From: Arthrobacter sp. OAP107 | GTDB taxonomy: Bacteria; Actinomycetota; Actinomycetes; Actinomycetales; Micrococcaceae | Direction of reading: 5' to 3' | Length of the DNA: 64,000 bases | Assembly (NCBI RefSeq): GCF_040546765.1 | Contig: NZ_JBEPOK010000001.1 | Coordinates: forward strand, 4,340,001 to 4,404,000 | Shown: piece after piece, positions 35,052-43,247 of the stretch | Position numbering within the stretch: position 1 is the stretch's first letter | Layout of the letters: each line of letters opens with the position of its first letter | Notes under the pieces: generated by a model | Seen by the model: only the letters and a program-made list of their open reading frames with translations | Databases searched by the model: none | What the model was told of the DNA's origin: nothing | Made by a program: the position numbers and the translations under genes

Positions 35052-37906
35052 GCGTTAGCCAGGACGGGCTCCGGCGGTGCCTGGTGCCGCTGGGCCTTCG
35101 GCTTGGCGAACCTCAGGTACAGCGACGGGACCACGAACAGGTTGAGCAGCGTGGATGTCACCAGCCCACCGAGGATCACCAGGGCCATGGGATGTTCAAT
35201 CTCGTGGCCTGGGATGTTCCCCAGGACCACCAGCGGCACCAGGGCAAGCCCCGTGGCCAAGGTGGTCATGAGGATCGGTGAGAGGCGTTCCCCGGCGCCC
35301 CGCAGCACCAGTTCGGGTCCGAACTTTTCACCCTCATATTTCTCCAGGTGCTGACAGTGGTTGATGAGCAGGATGCCGTTCCTGGCGGCGATGCCCATGA
35401 CCGTCAGGAAGCCCACAATGGACCCCAGCGACAGCACGCCTCCGCCCATGAAGGCGGCAAACACCCCACCCACCAGGGCAATCGGGAGCGTGAGGATCAC
35501 CAGCGTGGCCAGCCGCCAGCTTCCGAAGGCAACCTGCAGCAGCAGGTAGATAACGGCCAGCGCCCCGATAGCGAGCGTCAGCAGGGTCTTGGTCGCCGCC
35601 TGCCGCTCCTGGAACTCACCCAGGATCTGGGTACGGAAGCCCTGCGGCAATTCCACCTTCTTGAGCCCTTCCTCCATGGCCGCAACCACGTCGCCCAGAG
35701 CGCCTTCCTTGACGTTGGCTTCGATATCGATCCGTCGGGAGTGCGCGTCACGCTGGATGACGTTCGGGGTCGGTTTCACCTGGACGCTCGCCACATCGGA
35801 CAGCAGGATCTTCTGCCCACTCGGTGTATCGATCGGCAGGTTCCTGATGCTGCTGATATCGGAACGGACCTCCGGCGGACTCCAGACCTGGACGTCATAT
35901 GCCTTGCCGCCCCGGTAGACGTCACCGACTTCCTCGCCGGCCACCAGCCACGCCGCTGCACGCCGGACATCGCCCGGCTTCAGCCCGTAGCTCTGTGCCT
36001 TTGCCAGATCAACCTCGATGTTCAGCTGAGGAATGTCCTTTTGCAGTGCCGTGTGGGGGGCCACTGTTCCTTCGGTCTGCTCAAAGATCGTCTGAATCTC
36101 CGCAGCCTTTGAACGCAGGAGGGCCAGGTCGTCCCCGTAAAGCCGGACGACGACGGCGTCGCTGGCACCCGTGAGAACCTCACGGATCCTCTCCTTCAGG
36201 TAGGTCTGGACGTCGCGCACAATGCCGGGATAGCCGTCCACCACTTCGTGGATTGACTTCAGCGTCTTGTCGTAGTCGACGGCGGGGTCGATGCTGATCC
36301 AGTTCTCACCGAAGTACACCCCCACGACCTCGTCCGCGTTAAAGGCCTGCCCGATGTGCGAGCCGCAGTTCCGGACTCCGGGGATCGTGAGCAGTTCCTC
36401 GCAGGCCTTCTGGCTGACGCGGTACTCCTCCGTAACCGACGTGCCCGGCTGTGTCAGCCAGTGCATCAGGAAGTCGCGCTCCTTGAAGTCAGGCAGCAGC
36501 GACTGCCCAAGCAGCGGTGCCGTGACAGCACCGATGGCCGCCATGGCGCCGAAGGTCGCATAGCCCGCGACGGGCCGCCTGACCATCCGGCTCAGGACCG
36601 CGCGATAACCGCGTTTCAGCACCCTCACCAGGGGCGGTTCCTGCTCCTTCAGCGGGACTTTCCGCATGAAGATCAGTGCCAGTGCGGGGGTGACGGTCAG
36701 TGCCACGAGCATCGATGCCAACACCGCCAGAGTGTAGGAGATGGCAAGCGGCCTGAAGAAGGCCCCAGTCAGTCCCTGGAGGAAAAAGATCGGCACCGCA
36801 GCGGCGATGATGATCAGCGTGGCATAGATGATCGGCCCACGGACCTCCAACGACGCTTCCAGGACCACCGAGGCCGTGGACCGGTTCCCACCTTCGGCGC
36901 GGTGCTGCCGGAGTCTTCGGATGATGTTCTCGATGTCGATGATCGCATCATCCACCACCACCCCGACGGCAATCACCAGCCCCGCCAGGACCATGGTGTT
37001 TACCGATGCGCCCGTGAGGTAAAGGACCGACGCCGCCGTCACCAGCGACAATGGGATGGCGATCAGGCTGATCAGCGCCGTGCGCCACTGGAAGAGGAAG
37101 GCGCCCAGAACCAGCACCACCAGGATGCAGCCCAGCATCAGCGCGCGGCTGAGGTTGTTCAGGGACTCTTCGATAAACGTTGCCGGACGGAAAATCTCCG
37201 TATCAAGGGTGATTCCGCTGAGCCCCGGCTTCATCTGTTCCAGCGCTTCCTCAACACCCTTGGTGACTTCCAGCGTGTTGCCCCATGGAAGTTTCTCGAC
37301 GATGAGCATCAGCCCTTCGCCCTGATTAATCACGGCGTCGCCAATGAGCGGCTGATGGTCCTCAACCACATTGGCCACATCACCGAGGCGGAGCGGCTTC
37401 CCGTTCTTCTCCTCGATGGTGATCTCCGCGAGGTCCTTCGGTGTGGTGATCGGCAGCACATGCTGGATGCTGAGCCGCTGGTTAGGCGTCTCAATGTGGC
37501 CGCCGGTGCCGATGACCGAACCCGGTGAATACTGCAGCAGGCCTGCGTCAAGGGCGTTGGCGGTGACTTCCATGACCTGGTTCAGGCTGACGTCGTTGGC
37601 CTTGAGCTTCTCCGGAATGGCCTGCACCTGCAGCATCTGCAGACGCTCACCCCAGATGGCCACGTTGGCCACGCCCGGGACCCGCAGCAGGTGGGCGCGG
37701 ATCTTCCAGTAGGTGATCATGGACATTTCCATGAGCGACCGCTCGTCCGAGGTCAGCCCGATCTTCATGACCCGGCTGGTGGACGAGAGCGGCTGCAGCA
37801 TCACCGGTGGAGCCGCCCAGGTGGGCAGCGACGGTGTGACATTGGCAACGCGCTCCGAGACGAGCTGGCGGGCCTTGAGCAGGTCCGCCCCCGGAGCGAA
37901 AAGCAT
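35048..37906 (-). CDS. RND efflux permease (CusA/CzcA-like) lacking its N-terminal segment
   Basis: A 952-residue RND permease. From its first residues (MLFAPGADLLKARQLVSERV) it aligns with CusA-type heavy-metal efflux proteins at about residue 85-90, so TM1 and the first part of the porter domain are missing. The remainder is complete: TM2-6 with VVVDDAIIDIENIIRR (proton-relay acidic residues), the second porter domain, and TM7-12 ending in VPSLYLRFAKPKAQ. The ATG lies one base after the stop of the adaptor gene (TGAcATG), so translation is coupled; upstream sequence in this frame is antigenic to no RND and belongs to the adaptor. The missing segment is present in the mini-permease at 38354. 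Confidence 0.85.
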   Translation of the reverse strand: MLFAPGADLLKARQLVSERVANVTPSLPTWAAPPVMLQPLSSTSRVMKIGLTSDERSLMEMSMITYWKIRAHLLRVPGVANVAIWGERLQMLQVQAIPEKLKANDVSLNQVMEVTANALDAGLLQYSPGSVIGTGGHIETPNQRLSIQHVLPITTPKDLAEITIEEKNGKPLRLGDVANVVEDHQPLIGDAVINQGEGLMLIVEKLPWGNTLEVTKGVEEALEQMKPGLSGITLDTEIFRPATFIEESLNNLSRALMLGCILVVLVLGAFLFQWRTALISLIAIPLSLVTAASVLYLTGASVNTMVLAGLVIAVGVVVDDAIIDIENIIRRLRQHRAEGGNRSTASVVLEASLEVRGPIIYATLIIIAAAVPIFFLQGLTGAFFRPLAISYTLAVLASMLVALTVTPALALIFMRKVPLKEQEPPLVRVLKRGYRAVLSRMVRRPVAGYATFGAMAAIGAVTAPLLGQSLLPDFKERDFLMHWLTQPGTSVTEEYRVSQKACEELLTIPGVRNCGSHIGQAFNADEVVGVYFGENWISIDPAVDYDKTLKSIHEVVDGYPGIVRDVQTYLKERIREVLTGASDAVVVRLYGDDLALLRSKAAEIQTIFEQTEGTVAPHTALQKDIPQLNIEVDLAKAQSYGLKPGDVRRAAAWLVAGEEVGDVYRGGKAYDVQVWSPPEVRSDISSIRNLPIDTPSGQKILLSDVASVQVKPTPNVIQRDAHSRRIDIEANVKEGALGDVVAAMEEGLKKVELPQGFRTQILGEFQERQAATKTLLTLAIGALAVIYLLLQVAFGSWRLATLVILTLPIALVGGVFAAFMGGGVLSLGSIVGFLTVMGIAARNGILLINHCQHLEKYEGEKFGPELVLRGAGERLSPILMTTLATGLALVPLVVLGNIPGHEIEHPMALVILGGLVTSTLLNLFVVPSLYLRFAKPKAQRHQAPPEPVLANA

Positions 37907-37907
37907 G

Positions 37908-38357
37908 TCAGTGACCCTTTGTGCCGAATTCGGCACCGAACAGTTCCGCGGCACCAATGGTGACAACATCGGTTCCCGCAGGCGGACCGGACCGGAGCTG
38001 GACCTTGTTGTCGGCGATCTTGTCCACCGTCACCGCGGCCCGGATGTAGGTCCGTGGCTCGGGGTTGGTGTAGACCCAGGTCTTGCCGTTGGCGTCATAG
38101 ACCAAGGCACCGTAAGGCACCTGCAGCGCACTGCCTTCGCCCTTGGTCACCTTGGCAGTTGTGACGCCCAGCCTTTCCACTGCCTTGTCTGTCAGCGTCA
38201 GCTTGTTCAGATCGGCGCCGGCTTTCTCCATGCTGGCCGCTGCCGAGGTGGGGGTGGCGGCAGGTTTCACTGTCGCACACCCGGCGAGGCCCATTGACGC
38301 TGCGCAGGCCAGCACGAGAACGGAACGCCAGGCCCCAAAACCACTATTGCTTTTCAT
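37908..38357 (-). CDS. Lipoprotein RND adaptor subunit (short actinobacterial type)
   Basis: A 149-residue lipoprotein. The signal peptide ends in a lipobox LAGC near residue 29. A Ser/Ala/Thr linker follows, then a segment (LTLTDKAVERLGVTTAKV, VPYGALVYDANGKTWVYTNP, GPPAGTDVVTIGAAELFGAE) matching the C-terminal membrane-proximal domain of CusB/HlyD adaptors. The lipoyl and hairpin domains are absent, reasonable without an outer membrane. Its start overlaps the mini-permease stop (ATGA), and its stop is one base before the large permease start. Confidence 0.82.
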   Translation of the reverse strand: MKSNSGFGAWRSVLVLACAASMGLAGCATVKPAATPTSAAASMEKAGADLNKLTLTDKAVERLGVTTAKVTKGEGSALQVPYGALVYDANGKTWVYTNPEPRTYIRAAVTVDKIADNKVQLRSGPPAGTDVVTIGAAELFGAEFGTKGH

Positions 38358-39316
38358 GACAATTCCGACCCCTCTGCCAGAACCGGTCCGTTGTTGATCA
38401 CCAATGAGCTCCCCCAGTCCGTGTTGGAGCGCGGACCAATGCGGAGGAAGAGGATCGGCAGAATAAAGAGGGTCAGCAGGGCAGAGGTGATAAGCCCGCC
38501 CCACACAACCAGTGCCAGCGGAAGGATCATGCCCCCGCCGACCGGGCCGCCGAGCAGCACCAGCGGCACCAGCGCCAGTCCGGTGATCACGGTGGTTAGA
38601 ACAGTTGGCAGAAGCCTCTCTCCGGCGGCCTGCCGCATGAGGTGCGCCGGCGAATCCGACGGGGCGCGGGACTGCAGGGACTGGTATGTTCCCATCAGCA
38701 TGACCACGTCCCGGATTGCCAGGGCGAGCACTGCCGCCAGGGCCACCAGCACGTAGACGGAGCCGAATCCGCCGCCCAGGTCGGCGGCGAGGATGCCGCC
38801 GGACAGTGCAACCGGGAGCAGCAGGAACACCAGCCCTGCGAGCCGCCAGTTGCCCAGGACCGTCAGCAGCAGGACCAGGATGCCGGCTGCCGCCGCGAGT
38901 GCCAGCCACGAGGAGAGCGGCTGCATCAGTACCGGCGGAGATGACACGTTGGGCAGCGCGAAAGCCTGCGTCAGCCGCTCTGCAACGAGCTGCCGGGCAC
39001 GGAGAATATCGGTGCCGGTCTCAAAAACCATCTCAATCGACGAAAGGCCTGGAACTGACTTCGAACGGATCTCGTCGAGCCAGGCAATCCCGTTCAGAAG
39101 GTCGGCCTCCATGGGCGAGGTAATAAGCTGTTCGACCTCCACGGCTGACAGGCCCAGTGCCTCGGTTTGGATCTCCACATGCGGCGGAGAGAATTCTGGC
39201 AGATTATCCACTGGCATGGACGGCAGGGTGGTTAAGCCGAACCCCAGAATGCCGCCAGCGGCGGCTAAAACAATCAATCGAAACTTAAGACTCCAGCGGA
39301 CAAGCCGACCGGTCAT
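38354..39316 (-). CDS. Mini RND permease: N-terminal segment joined to C-terminal membrane domain
   Basis: A 320-residue protein. Residues 1-140 equal the start of a CusA-type RND permease: TM1 (LKFRLIVLAAAGGILGFGL), PVDNLPEFSPPHVEIQTEAL, RSKSVPGLSSIEMVFETGTD and PPVLMQPLSS. The sequence then jumps in frame to the last five or six spans (LALAAAAGILVLLLTVLGNW through LFILPILFLRIG). About 700 residues found in full-length members are absent. The ATG at 39316 has GAGG upstream; 39331 is an alternative. First gene of a coupled three-gene operon. Whether it works with the large permease or is a deletion relic is unknown. Confidence 0.82.
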   Translation of the reverse strand: MTGRLVRWSLKFRLIVLAAAGGILGFGLTTLPSMPVDNLPEFSPPHVEIQTEALGLSAVEVEQLITSPMEADLLNGIAWLDEIRSKSVPGLSSIEMVFETGTDILRARQLVAERLTQAFALPNVSSPPVLMQPLSSWLALAAAAGILVLLLTVLGNWRLAGLVFLLLPVALSGGILAADLGGGFGSVYVLVALAAVLALAIRDVVMLMGTYQSLQSRAPSDSPAHLMRQAAGERLLPTVLTTVITGLALVPLVLLGGPVGGGMILPLALVVWGGLITSALLTLFILPILFLRIGPRSNTDWGSSLVINNGPVLAEGSELS

Positions 39317-39788
39317 AACCTCAGCCCCCATCGTTATTGGCTTCGGCGGCGTTGCCGGAAACCAATGACTGATGCGCCTCTTCAGGTACGTCCGCGGCGG
39401 CGTTGCCGAGGACGAGTGCCGAGCTGTCTCCCCTCAACCCTGCACATCCTCCGTTGCTGGAGGACACTTCTGGCCGCGGGAGTGATGGTGGACCGCGGCC
39501 AGACTACGAGCGCTATTTCCTTGCCGGCTTTTCAATTTCCTACAAGGTATGGATAAGTGAGGCCAAGTTCATTTTGGCACACCGAAAACTGCAGATCAAC
39601 GCAACTTTTCCCCTGAAATTGGCTAATTTTGCCCTATAAAATTGGTTTATCGTTGCATCAACGTCGGCGGGAAACCATTTGACCGAACGGAGAGTCCCTC
39701 CCGGCCCGATGTCACAATCCGGGCATCAAATCGGGGTCTCCGCCGCGCCTTCGTTGACTCCGGCGGCAACGCCCGCAAAGTTAAAGCC
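39317..39788. other. Gene-free region between the RND operon and lipoprotein gene
   Basis: About 470 bases with no credible gene. The stretch 39540-39680 is AT-rich. On the minus strand TTGATG and TATAGG occur 18 bases apart near 39635-39665, a candidate promoter for the RND operon. Short copies of AATTGG recur there. The rest shows nothing I can name. Confidence 0.5.
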
Positions 39789-40463
39789 ATGAGGCCTCAG
39801 CGAAACAACAACGGACTGATATGCACGACGGCGGCTGCCGCACTGGCGCTGCTGCTCACCGCCTGCGGACCTAGCCAGCCCGCCACCCAGGGGACAACTG
39901 AACCGGCGCCCGGCGCAACCACACCCAGTACGCAGGCGGGAACCGAGACGTCCTCCCCGGCGTCGCCCTCTGCTTCACCTTCCCAGACGCAGCCGGCTTC
40001 GCCGGCTCCGACGTCAGCGGCGCCGCAGTCCATCACCGCGGGCGCCCAGCTGTGCAAGGCCTCAGGGCTGAAGGCCACCACGGATGCCACGGGCGGCGGT
40101 GCCGCCGGCAGCGTTTACATGGAGCTGATCCTCACCAACAGCGGCAAGGCCGCCTGCCACCTGAAAGGGTTCGCAGGCGTATCCCTGACCACCGGTCCCA
40201 ACGGCCAGCCGATCGGGGCCCCGGCCCGGCGTGACACCTCCGTCGCCGTCCAGGACGTCCTGCTGGCGCCAGGAAAATCAGGCAGCGCGGTGCTCCGCTA
40301 CACGCAGGCGGGGAACTACCCGGACTGCACCAAGACCGCTGCCGCCGGGTTCCGGATCTACCCGCCCGAGGACACCGCGTCGCTGTTCGTCGCCCGGCCG
40401 TCGGATGCCTGCAGCAATGCCTCAATTCAGCTCCTGACGATCGGTGCGTTCCAGGCCCGCTAG
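39789..40463 (+). CDS. Secreted lipoprotein, DUF4232-type
   Basis: A 224-residue lipoprotein. The signal peptide ends with lipobox LLTAC near residue 25. Then comes a Thr/Ser/Pro/Ala-rich linker (26-85) and a folded domain (86-224) with LCKASGLKATTDATGGGAAG, MELILTNSGKAACHLKGFAG and paired Cys, the DUF4232 pattern common in actinobacterial lipoproteins. The ATG at 39789 is chosen because the signal peptide begins there. The TAG stop (40461-40463) lies in the CTAG target site of the IS481 element that follows directly. Confidence 0.85.
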   Translation: MRPQRNNNGLICTTAAAALALLLTACGPSQPATQGTTEPAPGATTPSTQAGTETSSPASPSASPSQTQPASPAPTSAAPQSITAGAQLCKASGLKATTDATGGGAAGSVYMELILTNSGKAACHLKGFAGVSLTTGPNGQPIGAPARRDTSVAVQDVLLAPGKSGSAVLRYTQAGNYPDCTKTAAAGFRIYPPEDTASLFVARPSDACSNASIQLLTIGAFQAR

Positions 40464-40464
40464 C
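40459..40464. repeat. Target-site duplication GCTAGC, left copy
   Basis: GCTAGC directly left of the IS481 terminal repeat, repeated at 41542-41547. The CTAG core is the known preferred target of IS481-family elements. Confidence 0.85.
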
Positions 40465-41437
40465 TGTAATTCCCACTGAGGTTGTGAACGCGGCTGATGG
40501 GGGTCTTGCCGCCGATGCCGGTATGGGTTCTGTGGTGATTGTAGTGGTGGAGCCAGGCCTCGTAGGTGGCGGCGCGCTCGGTTTCTGAGGTGTAGGGCCT
40601 GGCGTAGGCCCATTCACTGGCGAGGGTCCGGTTGAAGCGTTCGACCTTGCCGTTAGTCTGCGGCCGGTAGGGGCGGGTCCGCCGGTGCTTGACGTGCGGG
40701 CCCAGGGCAGCTGCGAAGGCCCGGGAGCGGTAGCAGGATCCGTTATCGGTGAGCACGGCCTTGACGGTGATTCCGTGCGCGGCGAAGAACGCGACGGCCC
40801 GGATCCAGAAAGCGGCAGCGGTTTCCTTTTTCTCATCGCCGAGGATTTCTGAGTACGCCAGACGCGAATGGTCATCGACGGCGTGGTGCAGATACGCGTA
40901 CCCGGTCCCGGCACGGCGGTTCCGCCGACCCCTGGCACGTCCCAAGGCGCGGTGTCCGCCGCCATCGGGGATTCGTCCGAGCTTCTTGATGTCCACGTGG
41001 ACCAGATCCCCGGCGTTCTCGTGTTCATAGCGTTGCGGCGCCGGCTTTCGGACGGGCAGTCCGGTGCCCTGGTCCAGGCAGGCCAGCCTCGGCATCCGGT
41101 ACCTGGCCAGAACCTTGCCCACGGTCGAGCGGGCCAGGTGAAGGTGGGCAGCGATCCGGTGCGGTCCCCAGCGGCGTGTGAAACGCAGCGCCACAATCCG
41201 TCGCTCAGTGCGCGCGGGCGTGCGGTTCGGGCTCCGTCGAGGCCGGGACGACGCATCAGCCATGCCATCCTCACCCAAGGCCCGGTAGCGGTCCACCCAT
41301 TTCTTGGCCGTTGCCGGCGAGCACTGGAACCGCTCCGCGGCCCGGCGCAGCGTCCAGCCCTGCTCGATGACCAAACAAGCGAGTTTCCCCCTGGCCTTAG
41401 GTGTCAGGTCGGCATTGGCATGGGTAACGTAGGACAC
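40460..41437 (-). CDS. IS481-family transposase
   Basis: A 325-residue DDE transposase. N-terminal helix-turn-helix region (WTLRRAAERFQCSPATAKKW) and second HTH (RWGPHRIAAHLHLARSTVGK), then the rve catalytic core with Asp near 149 (DLVHVDIK), Asp near 231 (VLTDNGS) and Glu near 266 (NGKVERFNRTL). The reading frame runs off the element: the last codon spans the IS end, and the TAG stop is supplied by the target duplication. The gene appears intact and functional. Confidence 0.95.
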   Translation of the reverse strand: MSYVTHANADLTPKARGKLACLVIEQGWTLRRAAERFQCSPATAKKWVDRYRALGEDGMADASSRPRRSPNRTPARTERRIVALRFTRRWGPHRIAAHLHLARSTVGKVLARYRMPRLACLDQGTGLPVRKPAPQRYEHENAGDLVHVDIKKLGRIPDGGGHRALGRARGRRNRRAGTGYAYLHHAVDDHSRLAYSEILGDEKKETAAAFWIRAVAFFAAHGITVKAVLTDNGSCYRSRAFAAALGPHVKHRRTRPYRPQTNGKVERFNRTLASEWAYARPYTSETERAATYEAWLHHYNHHRTHTGIGGKTPISRVHNLSGNYS

Positions 41438-41541
41438 GAGGGCCTCCTGGCGTCGAGATGAGTGTGGTAACCCAAATCGATACCGGAGGCCCTCGCCCTT
41501 TACATCACGCCACGCTGTTCACAACGTCCCTGGGAATTACA
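40465..41541 (-). mobile_element. Complete IS481-family insertion sequence
   Basis: A 1,077-bp element bounded by imperfect 25-bp inverted repeats (40465-40489 and 41517-41541; both ends read TGTAATTCCCA, differ at three positions, and resume with GTTGTGAAC). It is flanked by 6-bp duplications GCTAGC and carries one intact transposase gene on the minus strand. Sharp ends and intact target duplications point to a recent insertion. Confidence 0.93.
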
Positions 41542-41547
41542 GCTAGC
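41542..41547. repeat. Target-site duplication GCTAGC, right copy
   Basis: Matches the left copy at 40459-40464. Confidence 0.85.
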
Positions 41548-41705
41548 GCAAAGCTTGCCCCGAGCAACTTGCCCTGTCCCAAGCCTGTTCGGACCCCATC
41601 TTCGTAAGTACACTTACGGTTACGTCGGGGTCCTGGCCGGGAGCGCCGGGCCGGCCGCGGGAACGCCCCGCAGCAAAGACGCAGGCCAAAGGCAGGTTGA
41701 GGCAC

Positions 41706-43196
41706 GTGACGTCACTCTGGTTGGACCGGACCGACACTTTCACCGGCGACCCGTTCACCCCCGGTGAATCCTTTGACACCGTGGTGGTAGGTGCGGGCCT
41801 GACCGGCCTGACCACGGCCCTGTTGTTGGCCCGCTCGGGACAGGACGTACTTGTCGTGGAGGCGCGCGGGCTGGGCGCCGTAGCCACCGGCAACACCACC
41901 GCCAAGGTCACCCTGCTGCAGGGCACCGTGCTGTCCGCCCTTCGGCAGCAGTACCCGCAGAAGGTGGTAGACGCCTATGTGTCCGGCAACCGCGAGGGGC
42001 AGGCCTGGCTGCTGCGCTATATGGAGCAGCGCGGCGTGCCGTTCCAGCTGCGCGACGCCTACACCTACGCAGCCACGCAGCAGGGCACGGAGGCGGTCCG
42101 TGGCGAGCTCACCGCTGCCCTCGCCGCTGACCTGGAAGTGGACTACGTCAGGGACGCGGGGCTGCCGTTTCCCATCCGGGGAGCGGTCCGCCTTCGCGGG
42201 CAGGCGCAGATCAACCCCATGGATGTGCTCACCGCGCTGGCGGAGGACGTCCGGAGCCACGGCGGCCGTATCGTCACAGGCGTCCGCGTCCGGAACGTCA
42301 CCGGTGCGGAGCCGTCAACAGTCCACGCTGACCGCGGATCGGTCCAGGCGATCTCCGTGGTGCTGGCCACCGGCAGCCCCATCCTGAACCGCGGTCTCTA
42401 CTTCGCCAAGCTCAAGCCGAACCGCTCCTATGCCGCCGCTCTGGAACTAGCAGGAGACGCGGCGCCGCCGGAAGGTATGTACATTTCCGTGGAGCAGCCC
42501 GTGCGTTCCATCAGGGACTACCCGGCGGACGGCCGGAATCTCCTCCTGGTGGGCGGCAACGGACACCCCGTGGGCAAGGCCGGGTCCGAACAGGCACATC
42601 TGGAGAACGTCCTGTCATGGGCGCAGCAGCATTTCCCCGGTGCCACCGTCACTCACACGTGGTCCGCCCAGGATTACCAGGCCACCAACCTCATGCCCTT
42701 CTTCGGAAAGCTTCCCCGCGGCCGCGGCCGCATCCTCTTCGCCACCGGCTACAACAAGTGGGGCATGACCAACGCGGTGGCCGCATCCCTGGGAATCGCA
42801 GCGGACATCCTCGGCGGCCAGCTGCCGTGGGCCAACACCATCCACCGCCGCGTGACCTCACCCCCGGGCGCCGCCTCAGCCCTGACCCTCAACGCGGGCG
42901 TGGCAGCCACACTGGCAAAAGACTGGGGCCGGCTGCAAAAGCTGCCGCCGGCGGACGGTACAGCGCCGGGAGAGGGCACAGGCACCGTTGCGCTGCGCGA
43001 GCGGAAGCCCGTGGCCACGTCCACCGTTAACGGAAAGACGTGCAGCCTGTCCGCGGTCTGCACCCATCTGGGCGGGATCCTGCACTGGAATGACAACGAA
43101 AAGTCGTGGGACTGCCCGCTGCACGGCTCGCGGTTCAGCAGTGACGGCCAGGTGCTGGAGGGGCCGGCCACCCGCGACCTTCCCCCGGCCGGCTAA
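41706..43196 (+). CDS. FAD-dependent oxidoreductase with C-terminal Rieske domain
   Basis: A 496-residue protein. The DAO-type FAD fold opens with TVVVGAGLTGLTTALLLARS, and a conserved TGNTTAKVTLLQG segment follows. The C-terminal 90 residues are a Rieske [2Fe-2S] domain with CTHLGG (Cys and His near 452-454) and CPLHGS (near 470-473). This architecture is common in soil actinobacteria; the substrate may be an amino acid or amine, unproven. GTG at 41706 is preferred over TTG at 41697. It lies 160 bases after the IS481 element, so its upstream region may have been changed by the insertion. Confidence 0.88.
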   Translation: MTSLWLDRTDTFTGDPFTPGESFDTVVVGAGLTGLTTALLLARSGQDVLVVEARGLGAVATGNTTAKVTLLQGTVLSALRQQYPQKVVDAYVSGNREGQAWLLRYMEQRGVPFQLRDAYTYAATQQGTEAVRGELTAALAADLEVDYVRDAGLPFPIRGAVRLRGQAQINPMDVLTALAEDVRSHGGRIVTGVRVRNVTGAEPSTVHADRGSVQAISVVLATGSPILNRGLYFAKLKPNRSYAAALELAGDAAPPEGMYISVEQPVRSIRDYPADGRNLLLVGGNGHPVGKAGSEQAHLENVLSWAQQHFPGATVTHTWSAQDYQATNLMPFFGKLPRGRGRILFATGYNKWGMTNAVAASLGIAADILGGQLPWANTIHRRVTSPPGAASALTLNAGVAATLAKDWGRLQKLPPADGTAPGEGTGTVALRERKPVATSTVNGKTCSLSAVCTHLGGILHWNDNEKSWDCPLHGSRFSSDGQVLEGPATRDLPPAG

Positions 43197-43247
43197 GGCG
43201 TTCCTGGTGCTTCTGCCGGTGTCAGTGCCGTGAGGCATGATGGAGGC

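Noticed and set aside
37908..37969. Extra 21 residues at the start of the large RND permease
   Set aside because: They are an out-of-frame reading of the adaptor gene; similarity to RND begins only at the ATG at 37906.
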